64,000 nt of DNA from Pseudomonas folii. GTDB lineage: Bacteria > Pseudomonadota > Gammaproteobacteria > Pseudomonadales > Pseudomonadaceae. Below, piece by piece: positions 1-11,454 of this stretch (position 1 is its first letter; the number at the start of each line of letters is the position of its first letter). Position numbers and translations under genes: made by a program. The notes below the pieces were generated by a model. That model saw nothing but the letters and a program-made list of their open reading frames with translations, had not been told where the DNA came from and searched no databases. Where the stretch lies: NCBI RefSeq assembly GCF_014357575.1, contig NZ_JACONW010000008.1, positions 1 to 64,000 on the forward strand, written 5' to 3'.

Positions 1-181
1 TTCGATTTCATGGTTAACGAATTTATCGCATGAACTGACGCCATCGCGAGCAAGCTCACTCCTACAGGTCCAATGGCTGCCTCAATGCAGCGCCGTGTCG
101 GCTCTAACGGCAAATGCATTTCAATTCAGAGTACTGAGTTTCGTTTGATCAGCGTCATGCGTACTTCTACAGGAGACATTT

Positions 182-928
182 ATGGATAAAGTTCTCATCA
201 TCACCGGTGGCTCCCGGGGTATCGGTGCCGCCACTGCATTGCTTGCCGCAGCCCAAGGCTATCGAATTTGCATCAACTACCACTCCGATCATCAGTCTGC
301 CGAACGTATCTGTGAGCAGGTCCGGGCGATGGGCGCGCCGGTGATGGCGGTCCAGGCTGACGTCAGTAATGAGGATGAAATCGTGCGCCTGTTCGCCCGG
401 GTCGATGCCGAGTTCGGACCGGTAACTCACCTGGTCAATAACGCTGCAACAGTGGCTCACGCCTCTCGTGTCGAAGAGCTGACCGAGTTCCGTTTGCTGA
501 AAATGATGATGACCAATGTGGTCGGTCCGATCCTGTGCAGCAAGCATGCGCTGCTGCGCATGTCCCCCCGGCATGGGGGTAAAGGCGGTAGTATCGTCAA
601 TGTGTCCTCGGTTGCATCACGTCTCGGTTCCCCCGGTGAATATGTCGACTATGCGGCCTCCAAGGGCGCGCTCGACACGTTCACTACGGGCCTGGCCCGG
701 GAAGTGGCAGGCGAGGGCATTCGCGTCAACGCCGTTCGGCCTGGTTACATTTTTACTGATTTCCATGCCCTGAGCGGTGACCCCAACCGGGTCAGCAAAC
801 TGGAATCCGGTATTCCCATGGGCCGTGGCGGCGTCGCCGAAGAAGTTGCTGAAGCAATCGTCTGGCTGTTGTCAGAAAAGGCGTCGTATGCAACCGGCAC
901 ATTCATCGATCTGGGTGGTGGTCGCTGA
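182..928 (+). CDS. SDR family NAD(P)-dependent oxidoreductase
   Basis: Classical short-chain dehydrogenase/reductase of 248 aa, a usual family length. Visible motifs: the glycine-rich nucleotide site TGGSRGIG at residues 8-15, NNAA at 86-89, the catalytic serine near 142, and YAASK with Tyr157 and Lys161. The C-terminus ends in the DLGGG pattern common in FabG-like enzymes. The ATG has a good Shine-Dalgarno (AGGAG) 6-7 bases upstream. It stands alone, convergent with the MocR-type regulator whose stop lies 5 bp beyond. The family reduces or oxidises carbonyl/hydroxyl groups in the cytosol; nothing in the sequence or context names the substrate. Confidence 0.9.
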   Translation: MDKVLIITGGSRGIGAATALLAAAQGYRICINYHSDHQSAERICEQVRAMGAPVMAVQADVSNEDEIVRLFARVDAEFGPVTHLVNNAATVAHASRVEELTEFRLLKMMMTNVVGPILCSKHALLRMSPRHGGKGGSIVNVSSVASRLGSPGEYVDYAASKGALDTFTTGLAREVAGEGIRVNAVRPGYIFTDFHALSGDPNRVSKLESGIPMGRGGVAEEVAEAIVWLLSEKASYATGTFIDLGGGR

Positions 929-933
929 TCGGT

Positions 934-2391
934 TCAGCTTGCAAGCATAGAGTGAATGATCCGTCCAAGGGTCTGCATGGCTTTATCCGACGCGTCGTTC
1001 CAGGCGCCGCCGTAATTCAATCGAATGCAGTGGCGGAAACGTCGGGTCGGAGAAAAGATCGGGCCCGGCGCGATGCTGACTCCCTGGGCCAGCGCTATCT
1101 TGAATACCTGCAATGAATCGACTAGCTCTGGCAGTTCCAGCCACAGGAAGTAGCCGCCTTCTGGCTGACTGACTCGGGTCTGTGCCGGAAAGTAGCGCGC
1201 AATGGCCCCCAGCATCGCCCGTTGCTGATCCTCAAGGGCGTAGCGCAGTTTCCGCAAATGCCGGTCGTAGCCGCCATGCTGTAGATAATCAGCAATCGCC
1301 GCCTGGGCGGGCATTGATGCGCAAAGCGATGTCATCAGCTTCAAACGTTCGATTTTCTGCGCATAGCGCCCGGCGGCCACCCAGCCGATCCGGTAGCCAG
1401 GCGCCAGGCTCTTGGCAAACGAACCGCAGTGCAACACCAAACCCTCCGTATCAAACGCCTTGGCCGGTCTGGGCGCGTGAGGCCCGTAATACAGCTCGGC
1501 ATAGACATCGTCTTCGATCAGCGGCACCTGATGTTCCCGCAGCAGCTCGACCAGCGCTTGCTTGCGAGCTTGGGGCACTAGCGCGCCCGTGGGATTCTGA
1601 AAGCTGGTCATGCACCAACAGGCCTTGATGGGATGGCGCTGTAGCGTCTGCGCGAGGATGTCCAGGTCGATGCCGTCTCGAGGATGCACCGGAATTTCCA
1701 CCGCCTTGAGTTTGAGGCGCTCCAGCACCTGCAGGCAGGCGTAAAAAGCCGGCGCTTCGATGGCAACCAGGTCACCCGGCTCGGTGACAGCCTGCAGGCA
1801 GAGGTTCAGCGCTTCCAGCGCGCCGTTGGTGATCAGCAGTTCCTCCATGGGCAGTACCAGCCCGCCAACCCTGTAGCGCAATGCAATTTGCTGGCGCAGT
1901 TGCGGGTGGCCGGGAGACATGTCGGTGACTACCATCCGTGGGTCCATGTCCCGACTGGCACTGGCCAGTGATCGCGACAAGCGCTGCATGGGAAACAGCA
2001 TCGGACTGGGGAACGCTGAGCCAAAAGGCACAGTGTTGGGGTCTTTGATGGAGTCCAGTACCGAGAACACCAGTTCGCTGACATCCACTTCGGTGGACTC
2101 GCCCACCTTGGCGTCCTTCAGCGGTTCGTTGAAGCTGTGGCCGGATTGATCCAGTGCCTTCGGGTTAACGAAATAACCGGAGCGAGGTCGTGCACTGATC
2201 AACCCGCGGCGTTCCAGCAGGTAATACGCCTGGAACACGGTTGACGGGCTGATGCCGTGGGTCTGACTCGCATAGCGCACCGACGGTACCCGCTGCCCCG
2301 GAGCCAGAACGCCGGTCCGGATCAGTTCGGCGATGGTATCGGCATATTTCTCGTAGCGCTTCATGGCGTCTCGCGGGCTGTGTTCGATCAT
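934..2391 (-). CDS. MocR-type regulator: GntR HTH fused to PLP aminotransferase fold
   Basis: 485 aa with two parts. Residues about 10-75 form a GntR winged helix (SYFV-type end at SGYFVNP); residues about 110-480 form a fold-type I aminotransferase domain. The PLP Schiff-base lysine is Lys327 in SFAKSLAPGYR; Asp294/Asp295 with Tyr297 (DDVY) and NPTG at 266-269 complete the cofactor site. Such proteins normally act as PLP-sensing transcription regulators rather than enzymes. An alternative ATG nine codons inside (2364) would trim the N-terminus without touching the HTH. Neighbours do not reveal the regulated pathway: no PLP synthesis, GABA or taurine genes are adjacent. Confidence 0.88.
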   Translation of the reverse strand: MIEHSPRDAMKRYEKYADTIAELIRTGVLAPGQRVPSVRYASQTHGISPSTVFQAYYLLERRGLISARPRSGYFVNPKALDQSGHSFNEPLKDAKVGESTEVDVSELVFSVLDSIKDPNTVPFGSAFPSPMLFPMQRLSRSLASASRDMDPRMVVTDMSPGHPQLRQQIALRYRVGGLVLPMEELLITNGALEALNLCLQAVTEPGDLVAIEAPAFYACLQVLERLKLKAVEIPVHPRDGIDLDILAQTLQRHPIKACWCMTSFQNPTGALVPQARKQALVELLREHQVPLIEDDVYAELYYGPHAPRPAKAFDTEGLVLHCGSFAKSLAPGYRIGWVAAGRYAQKIERLKLMTSLCASMPAQAAIADYLQHGGYDRHLRKLRYALEDQQRAMLGAIARYFPAQTRVSQPEGGYFLWLELPELVDSLQVFKIALAQGVSIAPGPIFSPTRRFRHCIRLNYGGAWNDASDKAMQTLGRIIHSMLAS

Positions 2392-2576
2392 GTCAGACGC
2401 TCATATCTACGGCTTGGCAGGTAGCCATAGGGTGAGCGGCGGAGGTAATAGAGAACAGCGTCAGCTTAACGATAAAAAACCGGATCAGATAGCGCAAGGC
2501 TGCTGCACTCTTGCGTTCCGCTGCTGTCCATTCCTGCACTCGAACCTGAACGCGACGAACGCGCAGACATGCCTTC

Positions 2577-2646
2577 CTGTAGGAGCTGCCGAAGGCTGCG
2601 AAGCATTCATCCTGACGCACCGCCATCGCAGCCTTCGGCAGCTTAC
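2577..2646. repeat. REP-like palindrome, type A
   Basis: Imperfect inverted repeat: arms GAGCTGCCGAAGGCTGCGA and its complement, flanked by TGTAGGAG and TTACA, loop about 30 bp. Near-identical copies lie at 30261-30335 and 46212-46283. It sits upstream of the MgtC-like gene. Confidence 0.8.
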
Positions 2647-2686
2647 AGATTCAACGTTTGTCCGCTACACAATCCAAGGAGCAACA

Positions 2687-3217
2687 ATGACCGCATGGTG
2701 GCAAGAAGTCTGGTTAACGCTGCAATCCGAATTTTCCGATATTACCGATGCCTCGCAGCTGACCCGGATCACGGTTCGACTCACGCTCGCGGCATTGCTT
2801 GGCGGGATTCTGGGTTTTGAACGGGAACATAAGGGCAAGGCGGCGGGGGTACGCACGCACATGCTGGTGTCCATGGGGGCCGCGCTTTTTGTGCTGGCTC
2901 CTCATATGGCGGGTGCCGATGACGCTGCGCTTAGCCGGGTCATTCAGGGCATCGTCGCAGGGATTGGCTTTCTGGGGGCCGGAACAATCCTCAAGGATCG
3001 CGCGCAACGCACCGATCAGGTCAAGGGTCTGACCACGTCAGCGGGGTTGTGGATGACCGCCGCGATCGGAATCGCGGCGGGGATGGGGCGGGAGGCTACA
3101 GCGGTGTTAAGCACCATCCTGGCGTTGGGCATCCTGAACCTGATGCCGATTGTCGTGAACAAGATTGACCCGACGGAAGACAACCCGGACAAAAAGGACG
3201 GTTCGGAAAAGCCTTGA
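2687..3217 (+). CDS. MgtC/SapB family inner-membrane protein
   Basis: 176 aa. The open frame extends further upstream, but the ATG at 2687 has AAGGAGC six bases before it and gives a normal MgtC N-terminus. Four to five hydrophobic helices follow a short polar start. The family signature GGILGFEREHKGKAAGVRTH near residues 39-58 and the GIGFLGAGTI stretch near 92-101 are typical of the MgtC N-terminal domain; the C-terminal ACT-like domain of Salmonella MgtC is absent. MgtC proteins aid survival in macrophages or low magnesium, partly by acting on the F1Fo ATP synthase; the function in this organism is inferred only from family. Confidence 0.88.
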   Translation: MTAWWQEVWLTLQSEFSDITDASQLTRITVRLTLAALLGGILGFEREHKGKAAGVRTHMLVSMGAALFVLAPHMAGADDAALSRVIQGIVAGIGFLGAGTILKDRAQRTDQVKGLTTSAGLWMTAAIGIAAGMGREATAVLSTILALGILNLMPIVVNKIDPTEDNPDKKDGSEKP

Positions 3218-3226
3218 TCGGCATCT

Positions 3227-3403
3227 TTATTCAGGGAAATCCTCACCCAAAATAGCTGGTGGCTCATTCGGTGGCGGGTCACCGATAGGGTCCGGTGTCA
3301 CCTCGGGTGGAGTCGATGGCGGCTCCTGATCGGGTGTTGGCACCGGCAAAGCGGGGTCGTCGATCATCGGATCGGGTGTTTCAGCTGGGACTGGAATGCT
3401 CAT
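3227..3403 (-). CDS. small proline-rich hypothetical protein
   Basis: 58 aa, about one third proline, built of PxPDP/PPEVTPDPIG-like tandem units and acidic residues, with no signal peptide or hydrophobic segment. The ATG at 3403 is preferred over the upstream start of the same frame because GAGGTGACGCC precedes it. It is convergent with the MgtC-like gene 9 bp away. Such low-complexity proteins occur in many pseudomonads without known role; I do not recognise a function. Confidence 0.6.
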   Translation of the reverse strand: MSIPVPAETPDPMIDDPALPVPTPDQEPPSTPPEVTPDPIGDPPPNEPPAILGEDFPE

Positions 3404-3747
3404 TGGCGTCACCTCTACTTTGGAAATGCACAGGGGCAAATACGTTTGCAACATGACATTTTCTGGACACGCCTGTTTTGACCGCACGCATTCGCGGATG
3501 GCTCAAGCGATTAACGGGCGGCGCAGGAATCTGCGGCTAAGCTGACACTCGGCATGTGCGCATCGACTGCAAACCTCTTTGAACTTTTCCCGTCCAGGAC
3601 CGCTCGGAAACCAGTAGGCCGGATTCAGTCAGTTGACTGTGGCCACTCAAAAATTCTTGCTCAGGTAGCCAGCGGTAAGGCGGCCTGACCATCGTCAATG
3701 CATGGATTGCACAGGAGCGTCCCCAGGGGCGTGAGGAGTGATGCTCG

Positions 3748-5775
3748 ATGAATGTGACCGCTGATCAGCCGTATGGCCCGGATTCCCTGGCCCGTGATGT
3801 TTCAAACCCGACTCGACCTCTACCTTTGACCCAAGCCCTGCAACTGCCGCGGATCGTGATTGAAGACACGACTCCGGTAATTGATGGCGGGTTATTTGCT
3901 GTCAAAGGCATCATTGGTCAGCCCGTGACAGTGACCAGCAAAGTGTATGCAGACGGTCACGACAAACTGGCCGTTCACATTAGCTGGCGTTCTGTTTCCG
4001 AGGAGACCTGGCACAGCGCGCCTATGCAGGAGCTGGGTAATGACAGCTGGACCGGTGAATTCACGCCGACCAGTGTCAGCCGTTATATTTTCCGTCTCGA
4101 AGCGTGGATCGATCAGTTCGCCAGTTATCGCTATGAGCTGGAGAAGAAGTTCGGTGCCGGCGTTTCCATCGAGCTGGAGTTGACTGAAGGCCGGATTCAC
4201 CTTGAACACGCTGCCGAACGCAGTTCCGGAGAGCTCAAGACGCAAATTCTCGGTGTTCTTGGCGAGCTGGAAAAGGCTGAGCCCGAAGCCCGTGTAGCGC
4301 TGCTGCTGAACAGCGAAACGTCGGCGCTGATGAGTCAGGCTGACAACCACGCGTTCCTCAGTCGCAGCGTTGAGTTCCCGCTGGATGTGGAGCGTGAACT
4401 GGCGCAATTCGCCAGTTGGTACGAACTGTTCCCGCGTTCGATCACTGATGATCCCGAGCGTCACGGCACCTTTAATGATGTGCACAGCCGTTTGCCAACG
4501 ATTCGCGACATGGGTTTCGACGTGCTGTATTTCCCGCCGATTCATCCCATCGGTCGTTCCCATCGCAAAGGACCCAACAACTCCCTGACGGCTGGCCCGA
4601 ATGATCCCGGTAGCCCTTATGCCATCGGCAGTGAAGACGGCGGCCACGACGCGATCCACCCGCAACTGGGCAGTCGCGAGGACTTCCGCAATCTGGTGGC
4701 GGCTGCAGCCGAGCACGGTCTGGAAATCGCCCTGGATTTCGCCATCCAGTGTTCTCAGGACCACCCGTGGCTCAAGGAGCATCCGGGCTGGTTCACCTGG
4801 CGTCCGGACGGCACGATCCGCTATGCGGAGAATCCGCCGAAGAAGTATCAGGACATCGTTAACGTTGATTTCTACGCGCCAGATGCGATTCCGAGCCTGT
4901 GGCTTGAGTTGCGCGACGTGGTGCTGGGTTGGGTCGAGGAGGGGGTGAAAATCTTCCGGGTCGACAATCCCCACACCAAGCCTTTGCCATTCTGGCAGTG
5001 GATGATCGACGACGTCCGCAGCCAGCATCCGGATGTGATGTTCCTTGCAGAAGCCTTTACCAAGCCAGCGATGATGGCGCGGCTGGGCAAGGTCGGTTAT
5101 TCCCAGAGCTATACCTATTTCACTTGGCGTAACACCAAGGCTGAGTTGTCGCAGTACTTCACCGAGCTCAATGAAGCTCCTTGGCGTGATTGCTACCGGC
5201 CAAACTTCTTCGTCAATACACCCGATATCAATCCGCACTTTTTGCATGAGTCCGGGCGTGCCGGATTCCTCATTCGTGCTGCGTTGGCAACCATGGGCTC
5301 GGGTCTGTGGGGCATGTATTCCGGCTTCGAATTGTGTGAGTCGGCACCCGTACCGGGCAAGGAAGAGTATCTGGACTCCGAGAAGTACCAGTTACGCCCT
5401 CGGGACTACACCGCGCCCGGCAATATCATTGCCGAGATTGCCCAGCTCAATCGCATTCGCCGCCAAAACCCGGCGCTGCACACCCATCTGGGCCTGAAGC
5501 TGTACACGGCCTGGAATGACAACATTCTGTATTTCGGCAAGCGCAGCGCTGACGGCAGCAACTTTGTGCTGGTTGCCGTCAATCTTGATCCTTTCAATGC
5601 GCAGGAAGCGCATTTCGAATTGCCCCTGTGGGAAATGGGTTTACCAGATGACGCGGCCACCTCCGGTGAAGACTTGATGACCGGACACCGCTGGACCTGG
5701 TACGGAAAGTCCCAGTTCATGCGTCTCGATCCTTCGTATCAGCCTTTCGGCATCTGGCGTATCCAGTCCAATTAA
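3748..5775 (+). CDS. glgE: alpha-1,4-glucan:maltose-1-phosphate maltosyltransferase
   Basis: 675 aa GH13 subfamily 3 enzyme, full length for GlgE. It transfers maltosyl units from alpha-maltose-1-phosphate to the non-reducing end of alpha-1,4-glucan. An N-terminal beta-sandwich region (about 35-200) precedes the (beta/alpha)8 barrel. By motif, the nucleophile is Asp406 (KIFRVDNPHT) and the acid/base Glu435 (MFLAEAFTKP). First gene of a three-gene operon: treS/maltokinase starts 12 bp after its stop and glgB overlaps the next. The GAGGAG-containing leader lies a little far (about 11 bases) from the ATG, so initiation may be moderate. In pseudomonads this pathway is linked to osmotic and desiccation tolerance. 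Confidence 0.96.
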   Translation: MNVTADQPYGPDSLARDVSNPTRPLPLTQALQLPRIVIEDTTPVIDGGLFAVKGIIGQPVTVTSKVYADGHDKLAVHISWRSVSEETWHSAPMQELGNDSWTGEFTPTSVSRYIFRLEAWIDQFASYRYELEKKFGAGVSIELELTEGRIHLEHAAERSSGELKTQILGVLGELEKAEPEARVALLLNSETSALMSQADNHAFLSRSVEFPLDVERELAQFASWYELFPRSITDDPERHGTFNDVHSRLPTIRDMGFDVLYFPPIHPIGRSHRKGPNNSLTAGPNDPGSPYAIGSEDGGHDAIHPQLGSREDFRNLVAAAAEHGLEIALDFAIQCSQDHPWLKEHPGWFTWRPDGTIRYAENPPKKYQDIVNVDFYAPDAIPSLWLELRDVVLGWVEEGVKIFRVDNPHTKPLPFWQWMIDDVRSQHPDVMFLAEAFTKPAMMARLGKVGYSQSYTYFTWRNTKAELSQYFTELNEAPWRDCYRPNFFVNTPDINPHFLHESGRAGFLIRAALATMGSGLWGMYSGFELCESAPVPGKEEYLDSEKYQLRPRDYTAPGNIIAEIAQLNRIRRQNPALHTHLGLKLYTAWNDNILYFGKRSADGSNFVLVAVNLDPFNAQEAHFELPLWEMGLPDDAATSGEDLMTGHRWTWYGKSQFMRLDPSYQPFGIWRIQSN

Positions 5776-5787
5776 CAGGGAATGACC

Positions 5788-8700
5788 ATGGCAAAGAAAC
5801 CCAAGAGCGCGGCCTTTATCAAAGACCCGCTCTGGTACAAAGATGCAGTGATTTATCAGGTCCACGTGAAGTCGTTCTACGATTCCAACAACGACGGCAT
5901 CGGTGACTTTCCCGGCCTGATCTCCAAGCTGGATTACATTGCCGACCTGGGTGTAAACACCATCTGGCTGCTGCCGTTCTATCCATCGCCGCGTCGTGAT
6001 GATGGTTATGACATTGCCGAATACAAAGGTGTACACAGCGACTACGGCACCATGGCCGACGCGAAAAAATTCATCGCCGAAGCCCACAAACGCGGTTTGC
6101 GGGTCATCACTGAGCTGGTGATCAACCACACCTCGGATCAGCACCCGTGGTTTCAGAAAGCTCGTAAGGCCAAGAAGGGCTCCAAGGCACGGGATTTCTA
6201 CGTCTGGTCTGATACCGACGATAAGTACGATGGCACTCGCATCATCTTTCTGGACACCGAAAAGTCCAACTGGACCTGGGACCCGGTCGCTGAGCAGTAT
6301 TTCTGGCACCGTTTCTATTCACACCAGCCGGATCTGAACTTCGATAACCCGGTGGTGATGGAAGCAGTGCTGGACGTGATGCGTTACTGGCTGGACATGG
6401 GCATTGATGGCCTGCGTCTGGATGCGATTCCGTACCTGATCGAGCGCGACGGCACCAACAACGAAAACCTGCCTGAAACTCACACGGTGCTCAAGCAGAT
6501 CCGTGCCGAGATCGACGCCAACTATCCCGACCGGATGCTCCTGGCGGAGGCTAACCAGTGGCCGGAAGACACTCAGCTGTATTTCGGCGACACCAAGGGT
6601 GACAACGGCGACGAATGCCATATGGCGTTTCACTTCCCCTTGATGCCGCGCATGTACATGGCGTTGGCCCAGGAAGACCGTTTCCCCATCACTGATATTT
6701 TGCGGCAGACCCCGGAAATTCCAGCCAATTGTCAGTGGGCGATTTTCCTGCGCAACCACGATGAGCTGACCCTGGAAATGGTCACTGATCGCGAGCGCGA
6801 TTACTTGTGGAATTACTACGCCGCCGACCGCCGCGCCCGGATCAATCTGGGCATCCGTCGTCGTCTGGCACCGTTGATGCAGCGCGATCGTCGCCGGGTT
6901 GAGCTGCTCAACAGCATGCTGCTGTCGATGCCGGGCACCCCAACCTTGTACTACGGCGACGAGATTGGCATGGGTGACAACATCTATCTCGGTGACCGGG
7001 ATGGCGTGCGGACCCCGATGCAGTGGTCTATCGACCGCAACGGCGGCTTCTCGCGTGCCGACCCGGCCAGTCTGGTGTTGCCACCGATCATGGACCCGCT
7101 GTACGGCTTCCAGTCGGTCAACGTAGAGACCCAGAATAACGACCCGCATTCGCTGTTGAACTGGAATCGGCGCATGTTATCCGTGCGCAAGCAGCAAAAG
7201 GCGTTCGGGCGCGGCGTGCTGAAAATGCTGTCGCCGAGCAACCGACGTATTCTGGCCTACACCCGTGAATACACCGGGCCGGATGGCAAGACCGAAATCA
7301 TTCTTTGTGTTGCCAATATGTCCAGCGCCTCTCAGGCGGCTGAGCTGGAGCTTTCCGCCTACGCGGGCACCGTGCCCGTGGAAATGCTGGGTGGCAGTGC
7401 GTTCCCGCCTATTGGTCAATTGAATTACCTGTTGACGCTGCCGCCTTATGGCTTCTATTGGTTCTTGCTGGCCGCAGAAAACCAGATGCCCACCTGGCAT
7501 GTGGAACCTGCACAAAGCATCCCGGATTTCCCGACTATGGTCCTGAAAAAACGTCTCGAAGAATTGCTCGACGAACCTCTGCGCACCGTGATGGAACAGA
7601 ACTCACTGGCGCAGTATTTGCCCAAGCGTCGCTGGTTTGCGGCCAAGGATAAAGCCATCGACAAGGTACACATCGCTTATGCGGTGCGCTTTGGCGATGC
7701 CGCACATCCTGTGTTACTGAGTGAAATCGAAGTCACGGCGGGCGACCATCACGCGCGCTATCAGCTGCCATTCGGCATGCTGGCTGAAGACGACATCAGC
7801 AGCGCCTTGCCTCAGCAACTGGCGTTGGCTCGTGTGCGTCGCGGTCGTCAGGTGGGGTTGGTCACCGACGCTTTTACGCTGGAAACCTTCATCCGCGCGG
7901 TGGTGCACGGGATGCAAGTGCAAACCGTGCTGCCTAGCAGCGAAGGGGAGTTGCGTTTCGAGCACACGTCTCAGTTGCCGCCGCTGGGCCTTGGCAATGA
8001 GTCTGAGGTTCGCTACCTGTCGGCCGAGCAGTCCAACAGCTCTGTGGTCGTTGGTAGCAGCCTGGTGCTGAAAATGATTCGTCGGGTCAATCCGGGTATC
8101 CATCCGGAATTGGAGATGGGCGCTTACCTGACCAACGCCGGTTACAAATACATCTCGCCGCTGCTGGGCTCCGTAGTGCGCGTCGGCAACGATGGTCAGC
8201 AACACTTGCTGATGATCGCCCAAGGTTATCTGAGCAATCAGGGCGATGCCTGGGAATGGACCCAGAACAATCTGGAACGGGCTGTTCGTGACGAAATGTC
8301 CCACGGTATTTCCGGCCAGGAACAGCATTACAACGCACTGCTGGAGCTGGAAGATTTCGCGGGCAATCTGGGCAAACGTCTGGGCGAAATGCATCAGGTC
8401 CTGGCGTCGTCCACCGACAACCCGGATTTTGCAGTGGAAGTCACCAGCGTCAAGGACAGCCAGGCTTCCGGGAAAAGCGTCACCGCTCAAATGGAGCACG
8501 CGCTGAAGTTGCTGGAACAGAACAAGTCAGGGCTGGAGCCGGTAGATCAGCAACTGGTCAGTGATTTGCTGGCCAATCGCAAGAAGGTTCTGGCCCATGT
8601 GCAAGCGTTGGCCAAGCGTTCGGTGGGCGGTCTGCGGATCAGGGTTCACGGCGATCTGCACCTCGGTCAGGTTCTGGTGGTCAAAGGTGATGCTTACCTG

Positions 8701-9111
8701 ATCGACTTCGAAGGCGAGCCCGCGCGATCGGTTGAGGAGCGGCGTGCCAAATACAGCCCGTTCAAGGATGTCAGCGGCGTGCTGCGTTCCTTCGATTATG
8801 CGTCGGCCATGGCCGTGCGCAGCGCACAGAGCGTCGACACATCGCCGGAAGCTGCCGAAGCACGTCGCCGTGTTGCTGAAACTTATTTGAACCAGGCCCG
8901 CGCTGCCTTCATCGAAGGTTATCGTTCGGCCACTGCCGGACTGGCCCACGCCTGGAAAGACGCCAAGGGTGAAAAAGCAGCACTTGAGCTGTTCACCCTG
9001 GAAAAAACCGCTTATGAAGTGGTCTACGAAGCTGAAAACCGCCCGACCTGGCTGTCCGTGCCGTTGCAAGGTTTGCGTGGTCTGCTCAATCTGTCTGATG
9101 GAGAGTCTTGA
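5788..9111 (+). CDS. treS: trehalose synthase fused to maltokinase (TreS-Pep2/Mak)
   Basis: 1107 aa fusion. The first ~550 residues are a GH13 trehalose synthase/maltose alpha-glucosyltransferase that interconverts trehalose and maltose; the nucleophile is the Asp of DGLRLDAIP near residue 212 and the acid the Glu of LLAEANQW near 254. Residues ~590-1107 are a maltokinase with an aminoglycoside-phosphotransferase-like core ([10 protein letters not shown] and YLIDFEGEP) making maltose-1-phosphate for GlgE. The ATG at 5788 is chosen over 5782 because AGGGA would abut the earlier codon but is 6-7 bases from this one. Its stop TGA shares one base with the glgB ATG (TGATG), so the two are translationally coupled. 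Confidence 0.95.
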   Translation: MAKKPKSAAFIKDPLWYKDAVIYQVHVKSFYDSNNDGIGDFPGLISKLDYIADLGVNTIWLLPFYPSPRRDDGYDIAEYKGVHSDYGTMADAKKFIAEAHKRGLRVITELVINHTSDQHPWFQKARKAKKGSKARDFYVWSDTDDKYDGTRIIFLDTEKSNWTWDPVAEQYFWHRFYSHQPDLNFDNPVVMEAVLDVMRYWLDMGIDGLRLDAIPYLIERDGTNNENLPETHTVLKQIRAEIDANYPDRMLLAEANQWPEDTQLYFGDTKGDNGDECHMAFHFPLMPRMYMALAQEDRFPITDILRQTPEIPANCQWAIFLRNHDELTLEMVTDRERDYLWNYYAADRRARINLGIRRRLAPLMQRDRRRVELLNSMLLSMPGTPTLYYGDEIGMGDNIYLGDRDGVRTPMQWSIDRNGGFSRADPASLVLPPIMDPLYGFQSVNVETQNNDPHSLLNWNRRMLSVRKQQKAFGRGVLKMLSPSNRRILAYTREYTGPDGKTEIILCVANMSSASQAAELELSAYAGTVPVEMLGGSAFPPIGQLNYLLTLPPYGFYWFLLAAENQMPTWHVEPAQSIPDFPTMVLKKRLEELLDEPLRTVMEQNSLAQYLPKRRWFAAKDKAIDKVHIAYAVRFGDAAHPVLLSEIEVTAGDHHARYQLPFGMLAEDDISSALPQQLALARVRRGRQVGLVTDAFTLETFIRAVVHGMQVQTVLPSSEGELRFEHTSQLPPLGLGNESEVRYLSAEQSNSSVVVGSSLVLKMIRRVNPGIHPELEMGAYLTNAGYKYISPLLGSVVRVGNDGQQHLLMIAQGYLSNQGDAWEWTQNNLERAVRDEMSHGISGQEQHYNALLELEDFAGNLGKRLGEMHQVLASSTDNPDFAVEVTSVKDSQASGKSVTAQMEHALKLLEQNKSGLEPVDQQLVSDLLANRKKVLAHVQALAKRSVGGLRIRVHGDLHLGQVLVVKGDAYLIDFEGEPARSVEERRAKYSPFKDVSGVLRSFDYASAMAVRSAQSVDTSPEAAEARRRVAETYLNQARAAFIEGYRSATAGLAHAWKDAKGEKAALELFTLEKTAYEVVYEAENRPTWLSVPLQGLRGLLNLSDGES

Positions 9112-11342
9112 TGAATGCGCCTGACAAAACTGGTGCGGGTCAGCAACTGATGCCCGCTGCCGTAGACATGGATGCATTGATCCGTGCCGAACACCGTGAT
9201 CCTTTTTCGATCCTGGGCCCGCATGGCGATGGTGCCAACGGGCAGATTATCCGGGCTTATCTGCCTGCGGCGTTAAGCGTGACGGTACTCGCTCGTGAAG
9301 GCGGGCATGAACTGGGCACGTTGGAAATGAGCGAAGTGCCGGGCTTTTTTGTCGGACGCTTCCCTGACGTCCAGCCTTACTTGTTGAAGATCAACTGGGC
9401 GGGCGGTGAGCAGATCACTGAAGACCCGTACAGCTTCGGCCCGCTGCTGGGCGAGATGGACTTGTACCTGTTTGCCGAGGGTAATCACCGCGATCTGAGC
9501 AGTTGCCTGGGCGCACAAGTGACCACGGTCGAAGGCATTCAGGGCGTACGTTTTTCGGTTTGGGCACCCAACGCTCGCCGCGTCTCGGTGGTCGGCAGCT
9601 TCAACAATTGGGACGGCCGCCGTCACCCAATGCGCCTGCGCCATCCTACGGGGGTGTGGGAAGTGTTCGTTCCCCGTCTGCAACCGGGGGAGCTCTACAA
9701 ATTCGAGATACTCGGCCCTCACGGGATTCTGCCGCTCAAATCCGACCCGATGGCGTTGGCAACGACACTGCCGCCGGATACTGCGTCCAAGGTGTCGGCA
9801 CCGCTGCACTTTGAATGGCACGACAACGATTGGCTGCAATCCCGTGGCGACCGTCACGGCACCCATGCGCCGCTGTCGATCTACGAGCTGCACGCCGGTT
9901 CCTGGCAGATGGAGCAGAACGACGAAGGCCAATGGCGTCAGTACAACTGGCGTGAACTGGCAGATCGTCTGATTCCGTACGTGAAGGAACTGGGCTTCAC
10001 TCACATCGAACTGATGCCGATCATGGAGCATCCGTTCGGTGGTTCGTGGGGCTATCAACTGCTGGCGCAATTTGCCCCGACGTCGCGCTACGGTTCGCCC
10101 GAGGATTTCGCTGCGTTCGTCGATGCCTGTCACCAGGCCGAAATCGGCGTGATTCTGGACTGGGTGCCTGCACACTTTCCTACCGATACCCACGGTCTGG
10201 CGCAGTTTGACGGCACGGCACTGTATGAATACGCCAACCCACAGGAAGGCTTCCATCAGGACTGGGACACGCTGATCTACAACCTGGGTCGCACCGAAGT
10301 GCATGGCTTCATGCTGGCGTCGGCACTGCACTGGCTCAAGCACTACCACATCGATGGTCTGCGCGTGGATGCCGTGGCTTCGATGCTTTATCGGGATTAC
10401 TCGCGTAAAGCCGGGGAGTGGGTGCCTAACCGTTTTGGTGGTCGTGAAAACCTCGAAGCCATCGATTTCCTGCGCCACCTCAACGACGTGGTTGCACTGG
10501 AAGCACCAGGCACTCTGGTGATTGCCGAAGAATCCACCGCATGGCCGGGTGTCAGCCAGAGCACACAGCAGGGCGGCCTTGGCTTTGCCTACAAGTGGAA
10601 CATGGGCTGGATGCATGACACGCTGCATTACATGCAGCAGGATCCTATCCACCGCGGCCACCATCACAGCGAGCTGAGTTTCGGTTTGATGTATGCCTGG
10701 TCAGAGAAATTCATCCTGCCGATTTCCCATGATGAAGTGGTTCACGGCAAGCATTCCCTGATCGACAAAATGCCCGGTGATCGCTGGCAGAAATTTGCCA
10801 ACTTGCGGGCTTACCTGACGTTCATGTGGACCCATCCGGGCAAGAAGCTGTTGTTCATGGGGTGCGAGTTCGGTCAGTGGCGCGAGTGGAATCACGACGA
10901 ACAACTGGATTGGTACTTGTTGCAGTACGCCGAGCACATCGGCGTGAAAAAACTGGTGAGCGATCTCAATCGGGTTTACCGCGAAGAGAAGGCGCTGCAC
11001 GAGCGTGATACCGAGCCGATGGGCTTCCAGTGGTTGATTGGGGACGATGCTGCCAATAGCGTGTTTGCCTACATGCGCTGGAGCAAGGAGGGCGAGCCAT
11101 TGCTGGTGGTTGCCAACCTCACCCCGGTGCCGCGTGAGGCCTATCGCGTGGGCGTGCCATTTGGCGGCAACTGGACAGAGTTGCTAAACAGCGACGCCGA
11201 AATGTATGCAGGTTCGAACCTGGGTAATGGCGGCGGCGTGCACGCTGATGAGGTTAAAAGCCATGGTCAGCCAGTCTCGCTGGTACTGAACCTGCCGCCG
11301 TTGGCGGTGTTGATTCTCAAGCCTAAGGCGAGTGAGGGTTAA
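9111..11342 (+). CDS. glgB: 1,4-alpha-glucan branching enzyme
   Basis: 743 aa GH13 branching enzyme that introduces alpha-1,6 branches into the GlgE product. Two N-terminal CBM48/N1-N2-like segments (about 20-110 and 125-225) precede the catalytic barrel; the nucleophile lies in [18 protein letters not shown] and the acid in [12 protein letters not shown]. The start ATG overlaps the treS stop by one base; an upstream in-frame TTG exists but is not needed. No glgA, glgC or glgX is within the window, consistent with glucan being made through maltose-1-phosphate here rather than ADP-glucose. Confidence 0.96.
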   Translation: MNAPDKTGAGQQLMPAAVDMDALIRAEHRDPFSILGPHGDGANGQIIRAYLPAALSVTVLAREGGHELGTLEMSEVPGFFVGRFPDVQPYLLKINWAGGEQITEDPYSFGPLLGEMDLYLFAEGNHRDLSSCLGAQVTTVEGIQGVRFSVWAPNARRVSVVGSFNNWDGRRHPMRLRHPTGVWEVFVPRLQPGELYKFEILGPHGILPLKSDPMALATTLPPDTASKVSAPLHFEWHDNDWLQSRGDRHGTHAPLSIYELHAGSWQMEQNDEGQWRQYNWRELADRLIPYVKELGFTHIELMPIMEHPFGGSWGYQLLAQFAPTSRYGSPEDFAAFVDACHQAEIGVILDWVPAHFPTDTHGLAQFDGTALYEYANPQEGFHQDWDTLIYNLGRTEVHGFMLASALHWLKHYHIDGLRVDAVASMLYRDYSRKAGEWVPNRFGGRENLEAIDFLRHLNDVVALEAPGTLVIAEESTAWPGVSQSTQQGGLGFAYKWNMGWMHDTLHYMQQDPIHRGHHHSELSFGLMYAWSEKFILPISHDEVVHGKHSLIDKMPGDRWQKFANLRAYLTFMWTHPGKKLLFMGCEFGQWREWNHDEQLDWYLLQYAEHIGVKKLVSDLNRVYREEKALHERDTEPMGFQWLIGDDAANSVFAYMRWSKEGEPLLVVANLTPVPREAYRVGVPFGGNWTELLNSDAEMYAGSNLGNGGGVHADEVKSHGQPVSLVLNLPPLAVLILKPKASEG

Positions 11343-11454
11343 TCGCGTCAAGTAGAAGCACCGAGGCGCTCCAATCGCGGGCAAGCAGCTCTCCCACAAT
11401 GGACTTTCGGTCTGATGTGGGAGATTCCATGTGTGCCTGCAAGCTGAATTTCGA

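Noticed and set aside
3892-5247. Long minus-strand frame of 451 codons inside glgE
   Set aside because: Exactly antisense to the glgE coding frame; composition (many Arg, Val, His) and lack of motifs mark it as a high-GC shadow.
9273-10667. 464-codon minus-strand frame over glgB
   Set aside because: Antisense shadow of the branching enzyme.
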